Source: Macrococcus hajekii
GTDB lineage: Bacteria > Bacillota > Bacilli > Staphylococcales > Staphylococcaceae
NCBI RefSeq assembly: GCF_004359505.1
Contig: NZ_SCWE01000002.1
Span: 1-64,000 of the forward strand
Direction: 5' to 3'
Length of the DNA: 64,000 bases
A program made the translations under genes and the position numbers. The notes below the pieces were generated by a model. The model ran no database searches, was not told the DNA's origin, and worked only from the letters and a program-made list of their open reading frames with translations. Position 1 is the first letter of the stretch. The number at the start of each line of letters is the position of its first letter. Positions 1 through 8,436 of this stretch are shown here, piece by piece.

Positions 1-9
1 CTCCATAAT
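1..9 (-). rRNA. rrs: 16S rRNA gene, first few bases only
   Basis: The complement of the left edge reads TATTATGGAG, which matches the conserved start of firmicute 16S rRNA just before the GAGTTTGATCCTGG core. The gene therefore begins here on the minus strand and continues to the left of the window. Two tandem promoters and a leader with a boxA-like element lie directly upstream (11-328), which supports the call. The exact mature 5' end cannot be set from so few bases. Confidence 0.75.
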
Positions 10-10
10 A

Positions 11-146
11 GATTGCTTGATAAAGCTCTTTGACTGCTTGAGCCAGTCACTCTTGGGAATAGCATAAATGCTACTCAAATTATTGGAATTAACGTTGACA
101 TATTGTCATTCAGTTTTCAATGTTCATTTTGCAGTGTTCACAATCA
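11..146 (-). promoter_or_regulatory. rRNA leader with boxA-like antitermination element
   Basis: This is the transcribed leader between P2 and the 16S start. It contains TGAACATTGAAAACTG (minus strand, 126-111), which resembles the boxA region of Bacillus and Staphylococcus rRNA leaders. Closer to 16S a GACTGGCTCAAGCAGTC stem-loop probably belongs to the processing stalk. The assignment rests on similarity to known leaders only. Confidence 0.5.
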
Positions 147-175
147 ACTATACCATTTTTAAATCTCGTTGACAA
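147..175 (-). promoter_or_regulatory. rRNA operon promoter P2 (proximal)
   Basis: On the minus strand there is TTGTCA (175-170), a 17-base spacer and TATAGT (152-147). It lies about 140 bases upstream of the 16S gene, the usual place for the proximal rrn promoter. Both boxes are one base off consensus. Confidence 0.7.
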
Positions 176-299
176 GTAATGAAGACTACTTAATATACTA
201 TAAAGACTTTTTAATAACTTCGCAAGTATCAATTTTACACTTGCTTGTTTTTAATTTTCAACAGTGTTTCAAGTCCGTGTCGTTTTCAGCGACTTTAAT

Positions 300-328
300 A
301 TCATATCAAGTCATCCTCTCACTGTCAA
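300..328 (-). promoter_or_regulatory. rRNA operon promoter P1 (distal)
   Basis: On the minus strand there is a perfect TTGACA (328-323), a 17-base spacer and TATGAT (305-300). With P2 this gives the tandem promoter layout common in Bacillales rRNA operons. An A/T-rich stretch of about 20 bases just upstream (338-356) could act as an UP element, but it overlaps the kbaA terminator tail. Confidence 0.8.
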
Positions 329-355
329 CACATTAAAATAACTTTTTTTAAAAAA

Positions 356-383
356 ATCACCCCTCTATCAATAGAGGAGTGAT
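356..383 (-). terminator. Terminator of kbaA
   Basis: Stem ATCACTCCTC / GAGGGGTGAT around a short loop, followed on the minus strand by a run of T (355-341). It separates kbaA from the rRNA promoters. Confidence 0.8.
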
Positions 384-391
384 TGGGTCAG

Positions 392-1078
392 TTATTTCTT
401 CTTTCTCTTAGCTGTTACTTTCGTGTTTTTAACTGTCGTTACTTCCTGCTGGCCACGTGCTCTTCGTCTGGCTGCTCTCTCTTCTTTAGATGCCGCATTA
501 TACTTCGGCATCATTAAAAGCTGAAACGCATTGCATAGAAGTAAGGGGAAAATCGTACAGTACAACCATGTTGTATCTTCTACCTTTAGGAAAGGGATAA
601 GCTCTACCGTTGTCATTACGATCATAAAGAACATCGCCGGAATCACAACGCCACTGTTTGTCAGTTTCTTCTTATAATAGCTCACAATGATTGCACAGAT
701 CAGTACGAGTACTGGAATCCAGATGAATTTAACAACATCACCATTCTGCTGGCCGAAACGTAGAAAACGAAAATAGACTAAATCGAAAAATGCAAATAAA
801 GTAATAACTACTTGAATCGGTTTCCACGCTGTACGGAATATTCCGTGTCCTAGCTGATGTATGAATAAATAACTGAAATACGCCAGCTGACTGATAGAAG
901 CAATAAGAAGTCCATATCCCATAAACCAGATCAATGCCGCGAAGAACTCTCCGATGTCTCCTTTAATAAGAAAGACCGTTAATTTATCATAGGCAAACAA
1001 GAGGCTGACTAAAACTGTCGTCAAAAGTCCTATTAAAAGAGTGGTGCCATAAAACTTAAGTAAATTTCTAATCGTCAC
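392..1078 (-). CDS. kbaA: KbaA-family membrane protein (KinB-signalling pathway activation family)
   Basis: A 228-residue integral membrane protein with about six hydrophobic segments and a very basic C-terminus (ends KRKKK). It resembles the KbaA family, which in Bacillus helps the sensor kinase KinB feed the sporulation phosphorelay. The order Mrp/SalA - KbaA - rRNA operon is the same as in Bacillus, and that context is the main support. Staphylococcaceae do not sporulate, so its role here is unknown. The start is GTG with GAGG seven bases upstream. It lies 12 bases downstream of mrp and is probably co-transcribed with it. Confidence 0.75.
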   Translation of the reverse strand: MTIRNLLKFYGTTLLIGLLTTVLVSLLFAYDKLTVFLIKGDIGEFFAALIWFMGYGLLIASISQLAYFSYLFIHQLGHGIFRTAWKPIQVVITLFAFFDLVYFRFLRFGQQNGDVVKFIWIPVLVLICAIIVSYYKKKLTNSGVVIPAMFFMIVMTTVELIPFLKVEDTTWLYCTIFPLLLCNAFQLLMMPKYNAASKEERAARRRARGQQEVTTVKNTKVTAKRKKK

Positions 1079-1090
1079 GCTACTGCCTCA

Positions 1091-2137
1091 CTATCTATTA
1101 GTTTTACTGATAATCTTTTCTGCCATACTCTGATAAATATGACCCAGTGTATGATCCTCCCCGTAAATAGAAGGTGCAAAATCCGCTTCATCCCATTCCG
1201 GCTGAGCAAGAGGAAGTTGTCCTAATAAATCAGTATGAAGTTCACTTGCCAGCTTCTCACCACCGCCTTTACCGAATACATATTCACGATTTCCCGTCTC
1301 TTTGCTCTCGAAATAGGACATATTCTCAACGACGCCGAGTATCTTATGATCTGTCTGCAGAGCCATCGCACCTGCACGTGCCGCAACGAATGCTGCCGTC
1401 GGGTGAGGGGTCGTTACAATGATTTCCTTACTCTTAGGCAGAATAGTATGGACATCAAGTGCAACATCACCCGTACCTGGTGGTAAGTCAAGCAGAATGT
1501 AATCCAGCTCTCCCCACTCTACTTCCTCAAAGAAGTTATTGATCATTTTACCGAGCATTGGTCCACGCCAGATAACAGGTGCATTCTCTTCTACAAAGAA
1601 TGCCATTGAAATCACTTTAACACCGAAGCGTTCAACAGGTACTATCATCTGACCATTGATACCTGGTCGTTCTGTAATGCCCATCATATCCGGCACACTG
1701 AAACCGTAAATATCCGCATCTACAAGACCCACTCTTTTACCGAGACGCGCAAGTGCCACTGCTAAGTTAACCGATACAGTTGATTTACCAACGCCGCCCT
1801 TACCAGAAGCAATTGAAATGAACTGAGCATTCTCAAGTTTACGCTCGACAGGCGACGCTGCCTGACCACGGAACTGCTCAAGCTTATCAGATTCCAGTTC
1901 TTCGAAACGAAGTCCGACTGTCTTTGCTCCATTTGTCTTAAGTGTCTCTACAACTTGCTGCTGCAGATCAAGCTGAGGCTGCCCGCCTAACTTAGCGATA
2001 GCGATTTTTACGCTGACATGCCCTTTCTCTTCTTTAACTGTTAATTCTTTCACACCATCTGTTTCTTTTAATGGTCTATCAAGTACAGGATCTTTCAGCT
2101 GACCAACGAGTTCAATCATATGTTCTTTAGTTAACAA
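1091..2137 (-). CDS. mrp: Mrp/ApbC-type P-loop ATPase, iron-sulfur cluster carrier
   Basis: A 348-residue protein with an N-terminal MIP18-like domain (about 1-75) and a Mrp/ParA P-loop domain. The deviant Walker A motif SGKGGVGKST is at about 111-120, followed by DADIYGFS and DLPPGTGD. Family members carry Fe-S clusters to apo-proteins; the Bacillus homologue SalA also affects exoprotease regulation. I chose the TTG start at 2137 because AAGGAG lies eight bases upstream and the protein then begins like other Mrp proteins. Upstream in-frame codons (to 2224) would add a 29-residue unrelated hydrophobic extension. Confidence 0.88.
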   Translation of the reverse strand: MLTKEHMIELVGQLKDPVLDRPLKETDGVKELTVKEEKGHVSVKIAIAKLGGQPQLDLQQQVVETLKTNGAKTVGLRFEELESDKLEQFRGQAASPVERKLENAQFISIASGKGGVGKSTVSVNLAVALARLGKRVGLVDADIYGFSVPDMMGITERPGINGQMIVPVERFGVKVISMAFFVEENAPVIWRGPMLGKMINNFFEEVEWGELDYILLDLPPGTGDVALDVHTILPKSKEIIVTTPHPTAAFVAARAGAMALQTDHKILGVVENMSYFESKETGNREYVFGKGGGEKLASELHTDLLGQLPLAQPEWDEADFAPSIYGEDHTLGHIYQSMAEKIISKTNR

Positions 2138-2281
2138 GTTAAACGCTCCTTCTTCTTCTATTAAAGCTAGTATAACAAAAAATAAATAATCACAGTATAT
2201 TATTCTCATTTGCCTTACTTTCACTGTTCAGGGGTATACTATTATTATTCACAAACTAAATAAGCAGAGGAATGAGACGTC

Positions 2282-3742
2282 ATGATACAGAATCATACAA
2301 TTATGCAATATTTTGAATGGCATACAAACGGTGATGGCAATCACTGGACTAGACTTAAAGAAGATGCACCTCATCTAAAAGAAAGAGGGATAGATGCTGT
2401 CTGGATTCCACCTGTTACTAAAGCAGACAATGTTGCAAACCCGGGTTATAGCGTCTACGATGTCTATGATTTAGGTGAATTTGATCAAAAAGGTGAAGTA
2501 CGTACAAAATACGGTACAAAAGAAGAACTGAAAGCAGCGATCAAAGCTTGCCATGATAACGATATTAAGGTTTATGTGGATATCGTGATGAATCATAAGG
2601 CAGGGGCAGATGAAACTGAAGTGTTCCAAGTAGTAGAAGTTGACGCTGAGAACCGTACAAAAATCATCAGCGAACCTTTTGATATTGAAGGTTATACGAA
2701 ATTCACCTTCCCAGGTCGTGGTGATAAATACAGTCAGTTCAAATGGAACTATACTCATTTCAATGGAACGGATTACGACCATAAAACAGGTAATTCAGGT
2801 ATTTATAAGATTTTAGGTGAAAATAAGGACTGGAACGAAAATGTCGATGATGAAAAAGGAAACTTCGACTATCTCATGTTCTGTAACATTGACTACAAGC
2901 ATCCTGATGTTAGAAATGAAATGATTGAATGGGGAAAATGGCTGATTGACGAGCTCGAAATCGATGGTATGCGTCTCGATGCGATTAAACATATCGAATC
3001 TTATTTCATCCGTGATTTTGTCAACGCCATGTATGCTCATACGGAACGTCCATTTTACTTCGTTGGCGAGTTCTGGCTCCCTGATCTCGAAACGAATGAA
3101 AGTTTCCTCACGGATGCTGAATATGCGCTTGATTTATTTGACGTAAAGCTCCATTACAATTTCAAAGAAGCTTCAGAACAAGGCCAGGGCTATGATTTAA
3201 GAACATTATTTGATTATACACTTGTTAAAGAAAATCCTTTGAATGCCGTAACATTCGTTGATAATCATGATTCGCAGCCTGGTGAAGCGCTTGAATCCTT
3301 TGTCAAGGACTGGTTTAAACCGATAGCTTACGCTGCTATTTTACTCAGGTATGATGGTTTCCCGGTTATCTTTTACGGTGACTATTATGGCATCGGCGGT
3401 GAAATGCCGATTGAAGGTAAAAAAGCAATGATTGATACGCTGCTCTTCATCCGTAAACATAAGGCATACGGGCTGCAGATTGACTACTTCGACCATGAGC
3501 ATGTCATCGGCTGGGTACGACGCGGAGCCAAGGAAGTTGAAAATTCAGGCTGTGCTGTTATTATCAACAGCAGTACAGAAGAAGCTGAGAAAACAATGTT
3601 CGTCGGTAAAGAACGACGAGGTCAAGTGTGGCTGGACTATAATAATATACGTGAAGATGAAGTTATTATTGATGATGAAGGTAACGGTGTCTTCAAAGTT
3701 AATCCAGGCAGTGTATCTGTCTATTGTCAGAAAGACGTATAA
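2282..3742 (+). CDS. Alpha-amylase, GH13 family, cytoplasmic type
   Basis: A 486-residue glycoside hydrolase that cleaves alpha-1,4-glucan links. The four GH13 regions are visible: DIVMNHK (about 100-106), MRLDAIKH with the nucleophile Asp233, FVGEFW with the acid/base Glu263, and FVDNHD ending at Asp330. It resembles the liquefying Bacillus amylases (GH13_5) and is of similar length, but it has no signal peptide, so it probably acts on internal glycogen-like polymers or imported maltodextrins. It is monocistronic, transcribed against mrp, and ends at a strong shared terminator. No neighbouring maltose genes are present. Confidence 0.92.
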   Translation: MIQNHTIMQYFEWHTNGDGNHWTRLKEDAPHLKERGIDAVWIPPVTKADNVANPGYSVYDVYDLGEFDQKGEVRTKYGTKEELKAAIKACHDNDIKVYVDIVMNHKAGADETEVFQVVEVDAENRTKIISEPFDIEGYTKFTFPGRGDKYSQFKWNYTHFNGTDYDHKTGNSGIYKILGENKDWNENVDDEKGNFDYLMFCNIDYKHPDVRNEMIEWGKWLIDELEIDGMRLDAIKHIESYFIRDFVNAMYAHTERPFYFVGEFWLPDLETNESFLTDAEYALDLFDVKLHYNFKEASEQGQGYDLRTLFDYTLVKENPLNAVTFVDNHDSQPGEALESFVKDWFKPIAYAAILLRYDGFPVIFYGDYYGIGGEMPIEGKKAMIDTLLFIRKHKAYGLQIDYFDHEHVIGWVRRGAKEVENSGCAVIINSSTEEAEKTMFVGKERRGQVWLDYNNIREDEVIIDDEGNGVFKVNPGSVSVYCQKDV

Positions 3743-3780
3743 AAAGAGAGAGCTGCGAAAAATTCGCAGCTCTCTTTTTA
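3741..3780. terminator. Bidirectional terminator between amylase and membrane-protein genes
   Basis: Stem AGAGAGCTGCGAA / TTCGCAGCTCTCT with A-tract before and T-tract after, so it can serve both convergent genes. Confidence 0.9.
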
Positions 3781-4251
3781 TCCTTCATCATTCTGATTTA
3801 AATCTTCACTATTCGGATAGAAGATTTCAGTCAGTGCATAAAGAATGGCTATAATCAGTAAAATCACAATAAAATTAATTTTAATATGCTCATAGTTAAT
3901 ATGAATCAGAAAATAGAAAAATAAAGTTGCGGACATCACAATGATGACATGAACATTTGGGGGTACAAAATATTGGTTACCCGGATAAAGCCGCTTCAGA
4001 TTATTGAACATAAACTCAATCAATCTTAGTAGAAAGAAACCGCCCGCGATATAGGATCCGTAATAAAAAAGGTTATCTGCAAAACTCTGATTATAAGTAA
4101 ACTCTGCCAGATGCAGAGCGAGAAGGATACGGCTCAGTCCAAATAATCCGAACGATACTAGTACAAGAAAAATAAAGCCTGATACCAGGAAAATGCCTGT
4201 CATAAAGGAGAGCGTGATGATTGTATTAAAGTTGAATTTAAAACCTTTCAT
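3778..4251 (-). CDS. Uncharacterised four-helix membrane protein
   Basis: A 157-residue protein with four predicted membrane segments (about 10-40, 60-80, 98-115 and 122-145) and a short acidic C-terminal tail (NSEDLNQNDEG). I do not recognise a family. ATG at 4251 is preferred because AAAGGAG sits seven bases upstream; a TTG one codon earlier is also possible. It stands alone between two terminators, so its context gives no hint of function. Confidence 0.7.
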   Translation of the reverse strand: MKGFKFNFNTIITLSFMTGIFLVSGFIFLVLVSFGLFGLSRILLALHLAEFTYNQSFADNLFYYGSYIAGGFFLLRLIEFMFNNLKRLYPGNQYFVPPNVHVIIVMSATLFFYFLIHINYEHIKINFIVILLIIAILYALTEIFYPNSEDLNQNDEG

Positions 4252-4301
4252 CAAACGTCTCCTTTCATTTATCCATACATTATCGTCAACTTCTTAAAAA
4301 A

Positions 4302-4332
4302 AGAAGATATACCTATTACAGTATATCTTCTC
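4302..4332 (-). terminator. Terminator of the zinc metallopeptidase gene
   Basis: Stem AGAAGATATA / TATATCTTCT with a 10-base loop, followed on the minus strand by T-rich sequence. Confidence 0.8.
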
Positions 4333-4349
4333 TTATCTCAGACAATCAA

Positions 4350-5237
4350 TTATAATCGAAGACCCATTTCACTGAATGTATCTCCACCATTGATATCGCC
4401 TGATTCAAAACCTTTTTGGAACCACTTCATACGCTGTTCACTTGTTCCGTGTGTAAAACTCTCTGGATTGACACGTCCAGTCGCATTTCTCTGGAGCGTA
4501 TCATCACCTACTGCATGCGCTGCTTTAATGGCTTCTTCAACATCTCCTGCATCCGTAATACCTGATTTTTCTTCATAATGTGCGTAAACACCTGCGAAGT
4601 AGTCAGCCTGAAGTTCCATTGCAACAGAATACTTGTTGAACTGCTCTTCACTTAACTGCTGTCTTAAGTGATTGACACGGTCTGAGATACCGAGTTCATA
4701 TTGAACATGGTGACCGATTTCATGAGCGATAACGTAAGCCATCGCAAAGTCACCAGGTGCATCGAACTGCTGCTCAAGCTGATCCATAAATGATAAATCG
4801 ATATATACTTTCTGGTCACCTGGACAGTAGAAAGGCCCCATTGATGAGCTTGCGCTACCACAAGCTGTATTCACACCATTTGAAAATAAAACGAGTTTCG
4901 GCTGATGATAAGTACGACCGTTTTCTTCAAATATTTTTGTCCATACATCTTCCGTATCTTTTAACACAACAGATGCAAATTGCTTACGATCATCTGTTTT
5001 TTCATCAGATTGTGTCTGTGCCTGCTGCTGTTGAGTCGGCTGCTGCTGACCTGGGTCACCGCCGCCTAAAATATCACCTGGGTTACCACCCATCATCATA
5101 TAGATGATCGCAATGATGATACCGAGACAGCCGATACCACCGCCACCTGCAGCCATACCGCCGCCCGGAAAGCCGCCACCACCGCTTCCTCTGATATCTT
5201 CTACATTAGAACTCCCTTGTCTTCCTCGCCACTCCAT
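4350..5237 (-). CDS. Neutral zinc metallopeptidase, YpfJ family, membrane-anchored
   Basis: A 295-residue protein of the YpfJ-type putative neutral zinc metallopeptidase family (PF04228). Order: a short hydrophilic head, a Gly-rich stretch (about 18-38), one membrane segment (about 37-50), a Gln/Thr-rich linker (about 64-80), then the peptidase domain with HEIGH at 172-176. The extracytoplasmic domain keeps two Cys (126, 138) near its start. I chose ATG 5237 because GGAGGT lies six bases upstream; the frame stays open to 5306. Its physiological substrate is unknown. It is monocistronic, between two terminators. Confidence 0.88.
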   Translation of the reverse strand: MEWRGRQGSSNVEDIRGSGGGGFPGGGMAAGGGGIGCLGIIIAIIYMMMGGNPGDILGGGDPGQQQPTQQQQAQTQSDEKTDDRKQFASVVLKDTEDVWTKIFEENGRTYHQPKLVLFSNGVNTACGSASSSMGPFYCPGDQKVYIDLSFMDQLEQQFDAPGDFAMAYVIAHEIGHHVQYELGISDRVNHLRQQLSEEQFNKYSVAMELQADYFAGVYAHYEEKSGITDAGDVEEAIKAAHAVGDDTLQRNATGRVNPESFTHGTSEQRMKWFQKGFESGDINGGDTFSEMGLRL

Positions 5238-5312
5238 ACGTTTACCTCCGTCTTCACTAATGATTAATTTAATTGTTAAATACCCCAAAAACGAGCTGAT
5301 TATCACTCCATA

Positions 5313-5341
5313 AAAAAATAAGCCGATTTCAACGACTTATT
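5313..5341 (-). terminator. Terminator of the HlyD-type adaptor gene
   Basis: Stem AATAAGTCG / CGGCTTATT followed on the minus strand by T6. It overlaps the last codons of the upstream gene. Confidence 0.7.
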
Positions 5342-6401
5342 TTTCAAAAGCGTGTAGTTTATCGATAGCTGATAAGCCCTTCGTCACCAGATAATACTGT
5401 GCTGCTTCACGTTCAACTGTAACAGTCTCATCTTTTTTATCGCTACCGTATACTTTTTTAACTACATATTTTGTCTTATTATTTTTTGTTTCTTTTTTTA
5501 CGTATTTCTTCGGCAGCCAGACATGATCTTTTTGAGAAGGATGTATAATAATCGTCATCTTATCCCCCAAGTATAGGCCGACTGTTTTATCAAGCTGTCC
5601 TTCTATAAGGAAATTATCTTCTGCTTTTTCTTTCGTCAGTAACTCATTCTGCGGTGTAAGAGCTACTTTAGTCAGTTCACCTTTTACGGGCTGGTCACTT
5701 TCAGTCTTAAATTGAAGCATAGGTGCGAGCAGTTCTACTTGATTACGTCCTGCAAATCCCTCAAAGTAAGGTTGATCAATTCCCATCGTCACGACAGGCT
5801 TATCCTGACGATTGGCGGTAAACGCTTGTAATTGGTTGTTATCAATATCAAGGATAGTGCCTGATGCGCCTGCTTTAATTGTCTGTTCACCGATGTGATT
5901 ATCAATTTCTTTTTGCTGCTGTTCAAGAATACTGATATTATTCTCTGCTTTTGTCTGTTCAGATTCAAGCCAGTTAATCTGAGCTTGAAGCGTCGTACTC
6001 TCTTCAGGTGCTGCTGTAGCGAGCCTTTCCTTATAAGCTGCAATCTGTCCTTCAATCTGTTCTTTTTCGACACGTTTGTTATCGAGCTGAAGGCTGAGTT
6101 CAGTTTGGTCATCCTCTTTGTCGTTCTCACCATAAGTGAAGAGTGGATTTCCTGCCTGTACTACTTCTCCTTCTTTTACATGTAGTTTAACCGCTTCTTT
6201 CTTACCCGGCTTTAAATAGTAGGCTGACTGCTGCTGAGCCACTTTGCCTTCTATTTTCAGGGTCTGATTTTTTATATAATTATCCACATATAGCGTATTT
6301 TCTGCTTCGTTCGATTTAACGGCCATATAAATGCCGGTGCCTGCTACAATCAATACAATCAGCAGAGACAGCAATAACGGCCAGAACCATTTACTTTTCA
6401 T
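5337..6401 (-). CDS. HlyD/membrane-fusion-type efflux adaptor, apparently orphan
   Basis: A 354-residue protein with one N-terminal membrane segment (about 6-28), then a lipoyl-like half (about 70-100), a coiled-coil hairpin rich in Glu/Gln (about 110-175), the second lipoyl half with KAGASGTI, and a beta-barrel domain. This is the architecture of Gram-positive membrane-fusion adaptors that work with MacB- or ABC-type exporters. The usual ATPase and permease genes are not adjacent. ATG 6401 has GAGGGG just upstream; an ATG four codons earlier has a poorer site. Confidence 0.8.
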   Translation of the reverse strand: MKSKWFWPLLLSLLIVLIVAGTGIYMAVKSNEAENTLYVDNYIKNQTLKIEGKVAQQQSAYYLKPGKKEAVKLHVKEGEVVQAGNPLFTYGENDKEDDQTELSLQLDNKRVEKEQIEGQIAAYKERLATAAPEESTTLQAQINWLESEQTKAENNISILEQQQKEIDNHIGEQTIKAGASGTILDIDNNQLQAFTANRQDKPVVTMGIDQPYFEGFAGRNQVELLAPMLQFKTESDQPVKGELTKVALTPQNELLTKEKAEDNFLIEGQLDKTVGLYLGDKMTIIIHPSQKDHVWLPKKYVKKETKNNKTKYVVKKVYGSDKKDETVTVEREAAQYYLVTKGLSAIDKLHAFEK

Positions 6402-6474
6402 AATTCCCCTCATTCATCATGTCTTTCCTTTATTCTAACAGTTCCAGCTGCTGGTGAGATTAAAGTTTTGTAAA

Positions 6475-6705
6475 TCATTTTATGAGACGATCGTCATCTG
6501 TTTTGATATGTCCATTAAAGTTCTTCACCTGCTGACGCTTCATCGATTGATGATAACGTACCAGTATAAAGAAGAAAAGAATCGAGACAAAAAGTGAGAC
6601 AAAGCCCATCCATGTTAATTCTCCTCGTCCATCCGCCAGAATATAGTAGTAGGCAAAATATAGATTGATAAGTGCCATTGCGCCGAATCCGATATAAGGT
6701 AACAT
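6475..6705 (-). CDS. Small two-helix membrane protein
   Basis: A 76-residue protein with two hydrophobic segments (about 2-25 and 32-50) and a charged C-terminal tail. I do not recognise a family. The ribosome site GGAGGT overlaps the stop region of the uridylyltransferase gene upstream (nine-base gap), so the two are probably translationally coupled and transcribed together. Confidence 0.7.
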   Translation of the reverse strand: MLPYIGFGAMALINLYFAYYYILADGRGELTWMGFVSLFVSILFFFILVRYHQSMKRQQVKNFNGHIKTDDDRLIK

Positions 6706-6714
6706 CTCTACCTC

Positions 6715-7902
6715 CTACAGAATATGATTATCAACCAGCGCCTGATGGGCTGTCTCGATACTATCTTTACCTTCTTTATTTTTGAGAGGACTGAATTCTG
6801 ATGTACGGTCTACTTGTAATGTTTTAAAAGAATCAGCATAACGGAAAATGTCAAAATAGAATTTCTCAAATTTCAATGTCTCTTTTTTCTGAATAGCAAA
6901 ATCTTCATCCAGCTGTTCAAGATTTTTAATCGCTAGATGGTAAGGGAGTGCTTTTGCTGAAGCCTCTTCAAGGAAGTCCCGTCTAAAAATATGAATACCG
7001 ATATTCCCATTATCAAACTGGTTCTCCATTCCTTCTGGCAGCTCTGTATATTCCATCACCTGTTTTTTATTATCTGCCATGATCACACGACCTACACTCT
7101 CACCATTTAATGGCTTAATCGTCTTCGTCGTCACATCTGCCTCCGATTCCACTGCAAGACCGCAGAAAACAGGATCCAGTACTTTGACGAGGACGTTATC
7201 AATATTATTGAGATAAATGAAATCGACACCTCTTTTTTTCATGGTCTGATAGAGACCTGTCGCAGCAAGTGCCTCGTAGATACCGCCATTACCATTAGGT
7301 GCTGTTAATAAGCGGCCTTGTGCATTTAAGAGCAGCTGCCCTTCAGGTGATAGTGCAACGATATTAGGCTGTTTGAAGAAGGTAATATCTTTCTCGTCAT
7401 AATTAAAATATTGATACGTCTTAAAGAATTCAATCGTTTCATCATGGTTGATATCACTCGTCATAATAAACCAGGGGATAGTGGTATTACATTCCGCTGA
7501 CAGTTTCAGCAGCTGCTTCGCCTGAAGTTCAAACAGACTGATATCATTGAAACTGAATGTGCCTTTTGGTCCTGGATGAGCGAGACGTGTTCCCTGTCCA
7601 CCTGCCATCAGAAGGGCAGCAAAGCGTCCGACTTTGATGGCTTCAAGTCCCAATTGTTCAAGAGACGAACGGCGCTCTTCAGTCATATCTGATTTCACTT
7701 CAACATCTACATCTGCCAGATGACCTGCAGGTGCTTCAACTTGTCGATTGACATAAACGTCGTTATAAAGCGTTTCGACTTCTTCCAGATTAATTCCATC
7801 CAGATCTAATGCCAGTTGGTTTTTTTCATCCTCTGACATCATGGTCAGCATATCTGCCAATGCGAATTGATTGTGTTGTGTTAAGTCCTGCAAGTTAGCC
7901 AT
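6715..7902 (-). CDS. UDPGP-family uridylyltransferase
   Basis: A 395-residue nucleotidyltransferase of the UDPGP/UAP1 type, which makes UDP-sugars from UTP and a sugar 1-phosphate. The signature LLMAGGQGTRL followed by PGPKGTF is at about 98-115, and NGNGGIYEAL marks the nucleotide-binding region. Staphylococci carry a homologue annotated as probable uridylyltransferase. Whether the acceptor is GlcNAc-1-P or Glc-1-P cannot be read from sequence. It has a perfect AAAGGAG ribosome site. Confidence 0.88.
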   Translation of the reverse strand: MANLQDLTQHNQFALADMLTMMSEDEKNQLALDLDGINLEEVETLYNDVYVNRQVEAPAGHLADVDVEVKSDMTEERRSSLEQLGLEAIKVGRFAALLMAGGQGTRLAHPGPKGTFSFNDISLFELQAKQLLKLSAECNTTIPWFIMTSDINHDETIEFFKTYQYFNYDEKDITFFKQPNIVALSPEGQLLLNAQGRLLTAPNGNGGIYEALAATGLYQTMKKRGVDFIYLNNIDNVLVKVLDPVFCGLAVESEADVTTKTIKPLNGESVGRVIMADNKKQVMEYTELPEGMENQFDNGNIGIHIFRRDFLEEASAKALPYHLAIKNLEQLDEDFAIQKKETLKFEKFYFDIFRYADSFKTLQVDRTSEFSPLKNKEGKDSIETAHQALVDNHIL

Positions 7903-7932
7903 AATTTCTCCTTTTAATTCCGTAATTTATTA

Positions 7933-8436
7933 TCAATTTATCCAGCTCATTGTCCGATGAAACATTTCCACATAAATCAAGTAAGCAGTAAGCAATGAAA
8001 ATGTCGTTGCAAGAGATAAGTCCATTATACCGCCTGTCTTGAAATTGATGGGCGATGTCACTTTAAAATCCAGAGGAAAGAAAAGTGCTACGCCTCTTGG
8101 AGTCAGCATATCGAGCAGGATATGACTCGCTATGCCTATTATAGCGCACACGATATAGGTAAAATCAATATTAAGCATCGTCAGCAGCACTGCTACAAGA
8201 GCCATAAAGAAAAAAGAATGCGTAAGCGTACGGTGTCCGAAAAAAAAGCTGATCAATTTGCTGAGCAACTTCATATGTCGGCCTATTTTACTGCCCGCAT
8301 GACAGATATCAGGTACTAGACTGAACAATGCAGTGGTAGCAATGATTACAGCTGACGTCCCCACATCACTCGTTGTCTTCAGGGCATAACCTGTACCTAC
8401 CAGAATACCAAAAGCGAGATGTGTCTTACCTGTCAT
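7933..8436 (-). CDS. YdjM/YvsG-family membrane-bound metal-dependent hydrolase
   Basis: A 167-residue protein starting MTGKTHLAFG, typical of the YdjM-type membrane-bound hydrolase family (PF04307). Conserved His/Asp groups are visible: KTHLAFG, DICHAGSK, HRTLTHS and HILLDMLTPRG. There are four membrane segments. In some firmicutes relatives belong to the LexA regulon; I see no obvious LexA box here. It overlaps the upstream DNA-repair gene by 11 bases, so the two form an operon, which fits a stress-related role. Confidence 0.85.
   Translation of the reverse strand: MTGKTHLAFGILVGTGYALKTTSDVGTSAVIIATTALFSLVPDICHAGSKIGRHMKLLSKLISFFFGHRTLTHSFFFMALVAVLLTMLNIDFTYIVCAIIGIASHILLDMLTPRGVALFFPLDFKVTSPINFKTGGIMDLSLATTFSLLTAYLIYVEMFHRTMSWIN

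Noticed and set aside
1174-1486. Open frames on the + strand inside mrp (for example 1174-1422 and 1235-1486)
   Set aside because: They lie opposite a conserved gene, lack ribosome sites and have no recognisable protein features.
5104-5313. Proline-rich + strand frame (IPPPPAAIPPPGKPPPP)
   Set aside because: It is the antisense of the Gly-rich linker of the zinc peptidase gene; composition explains it.
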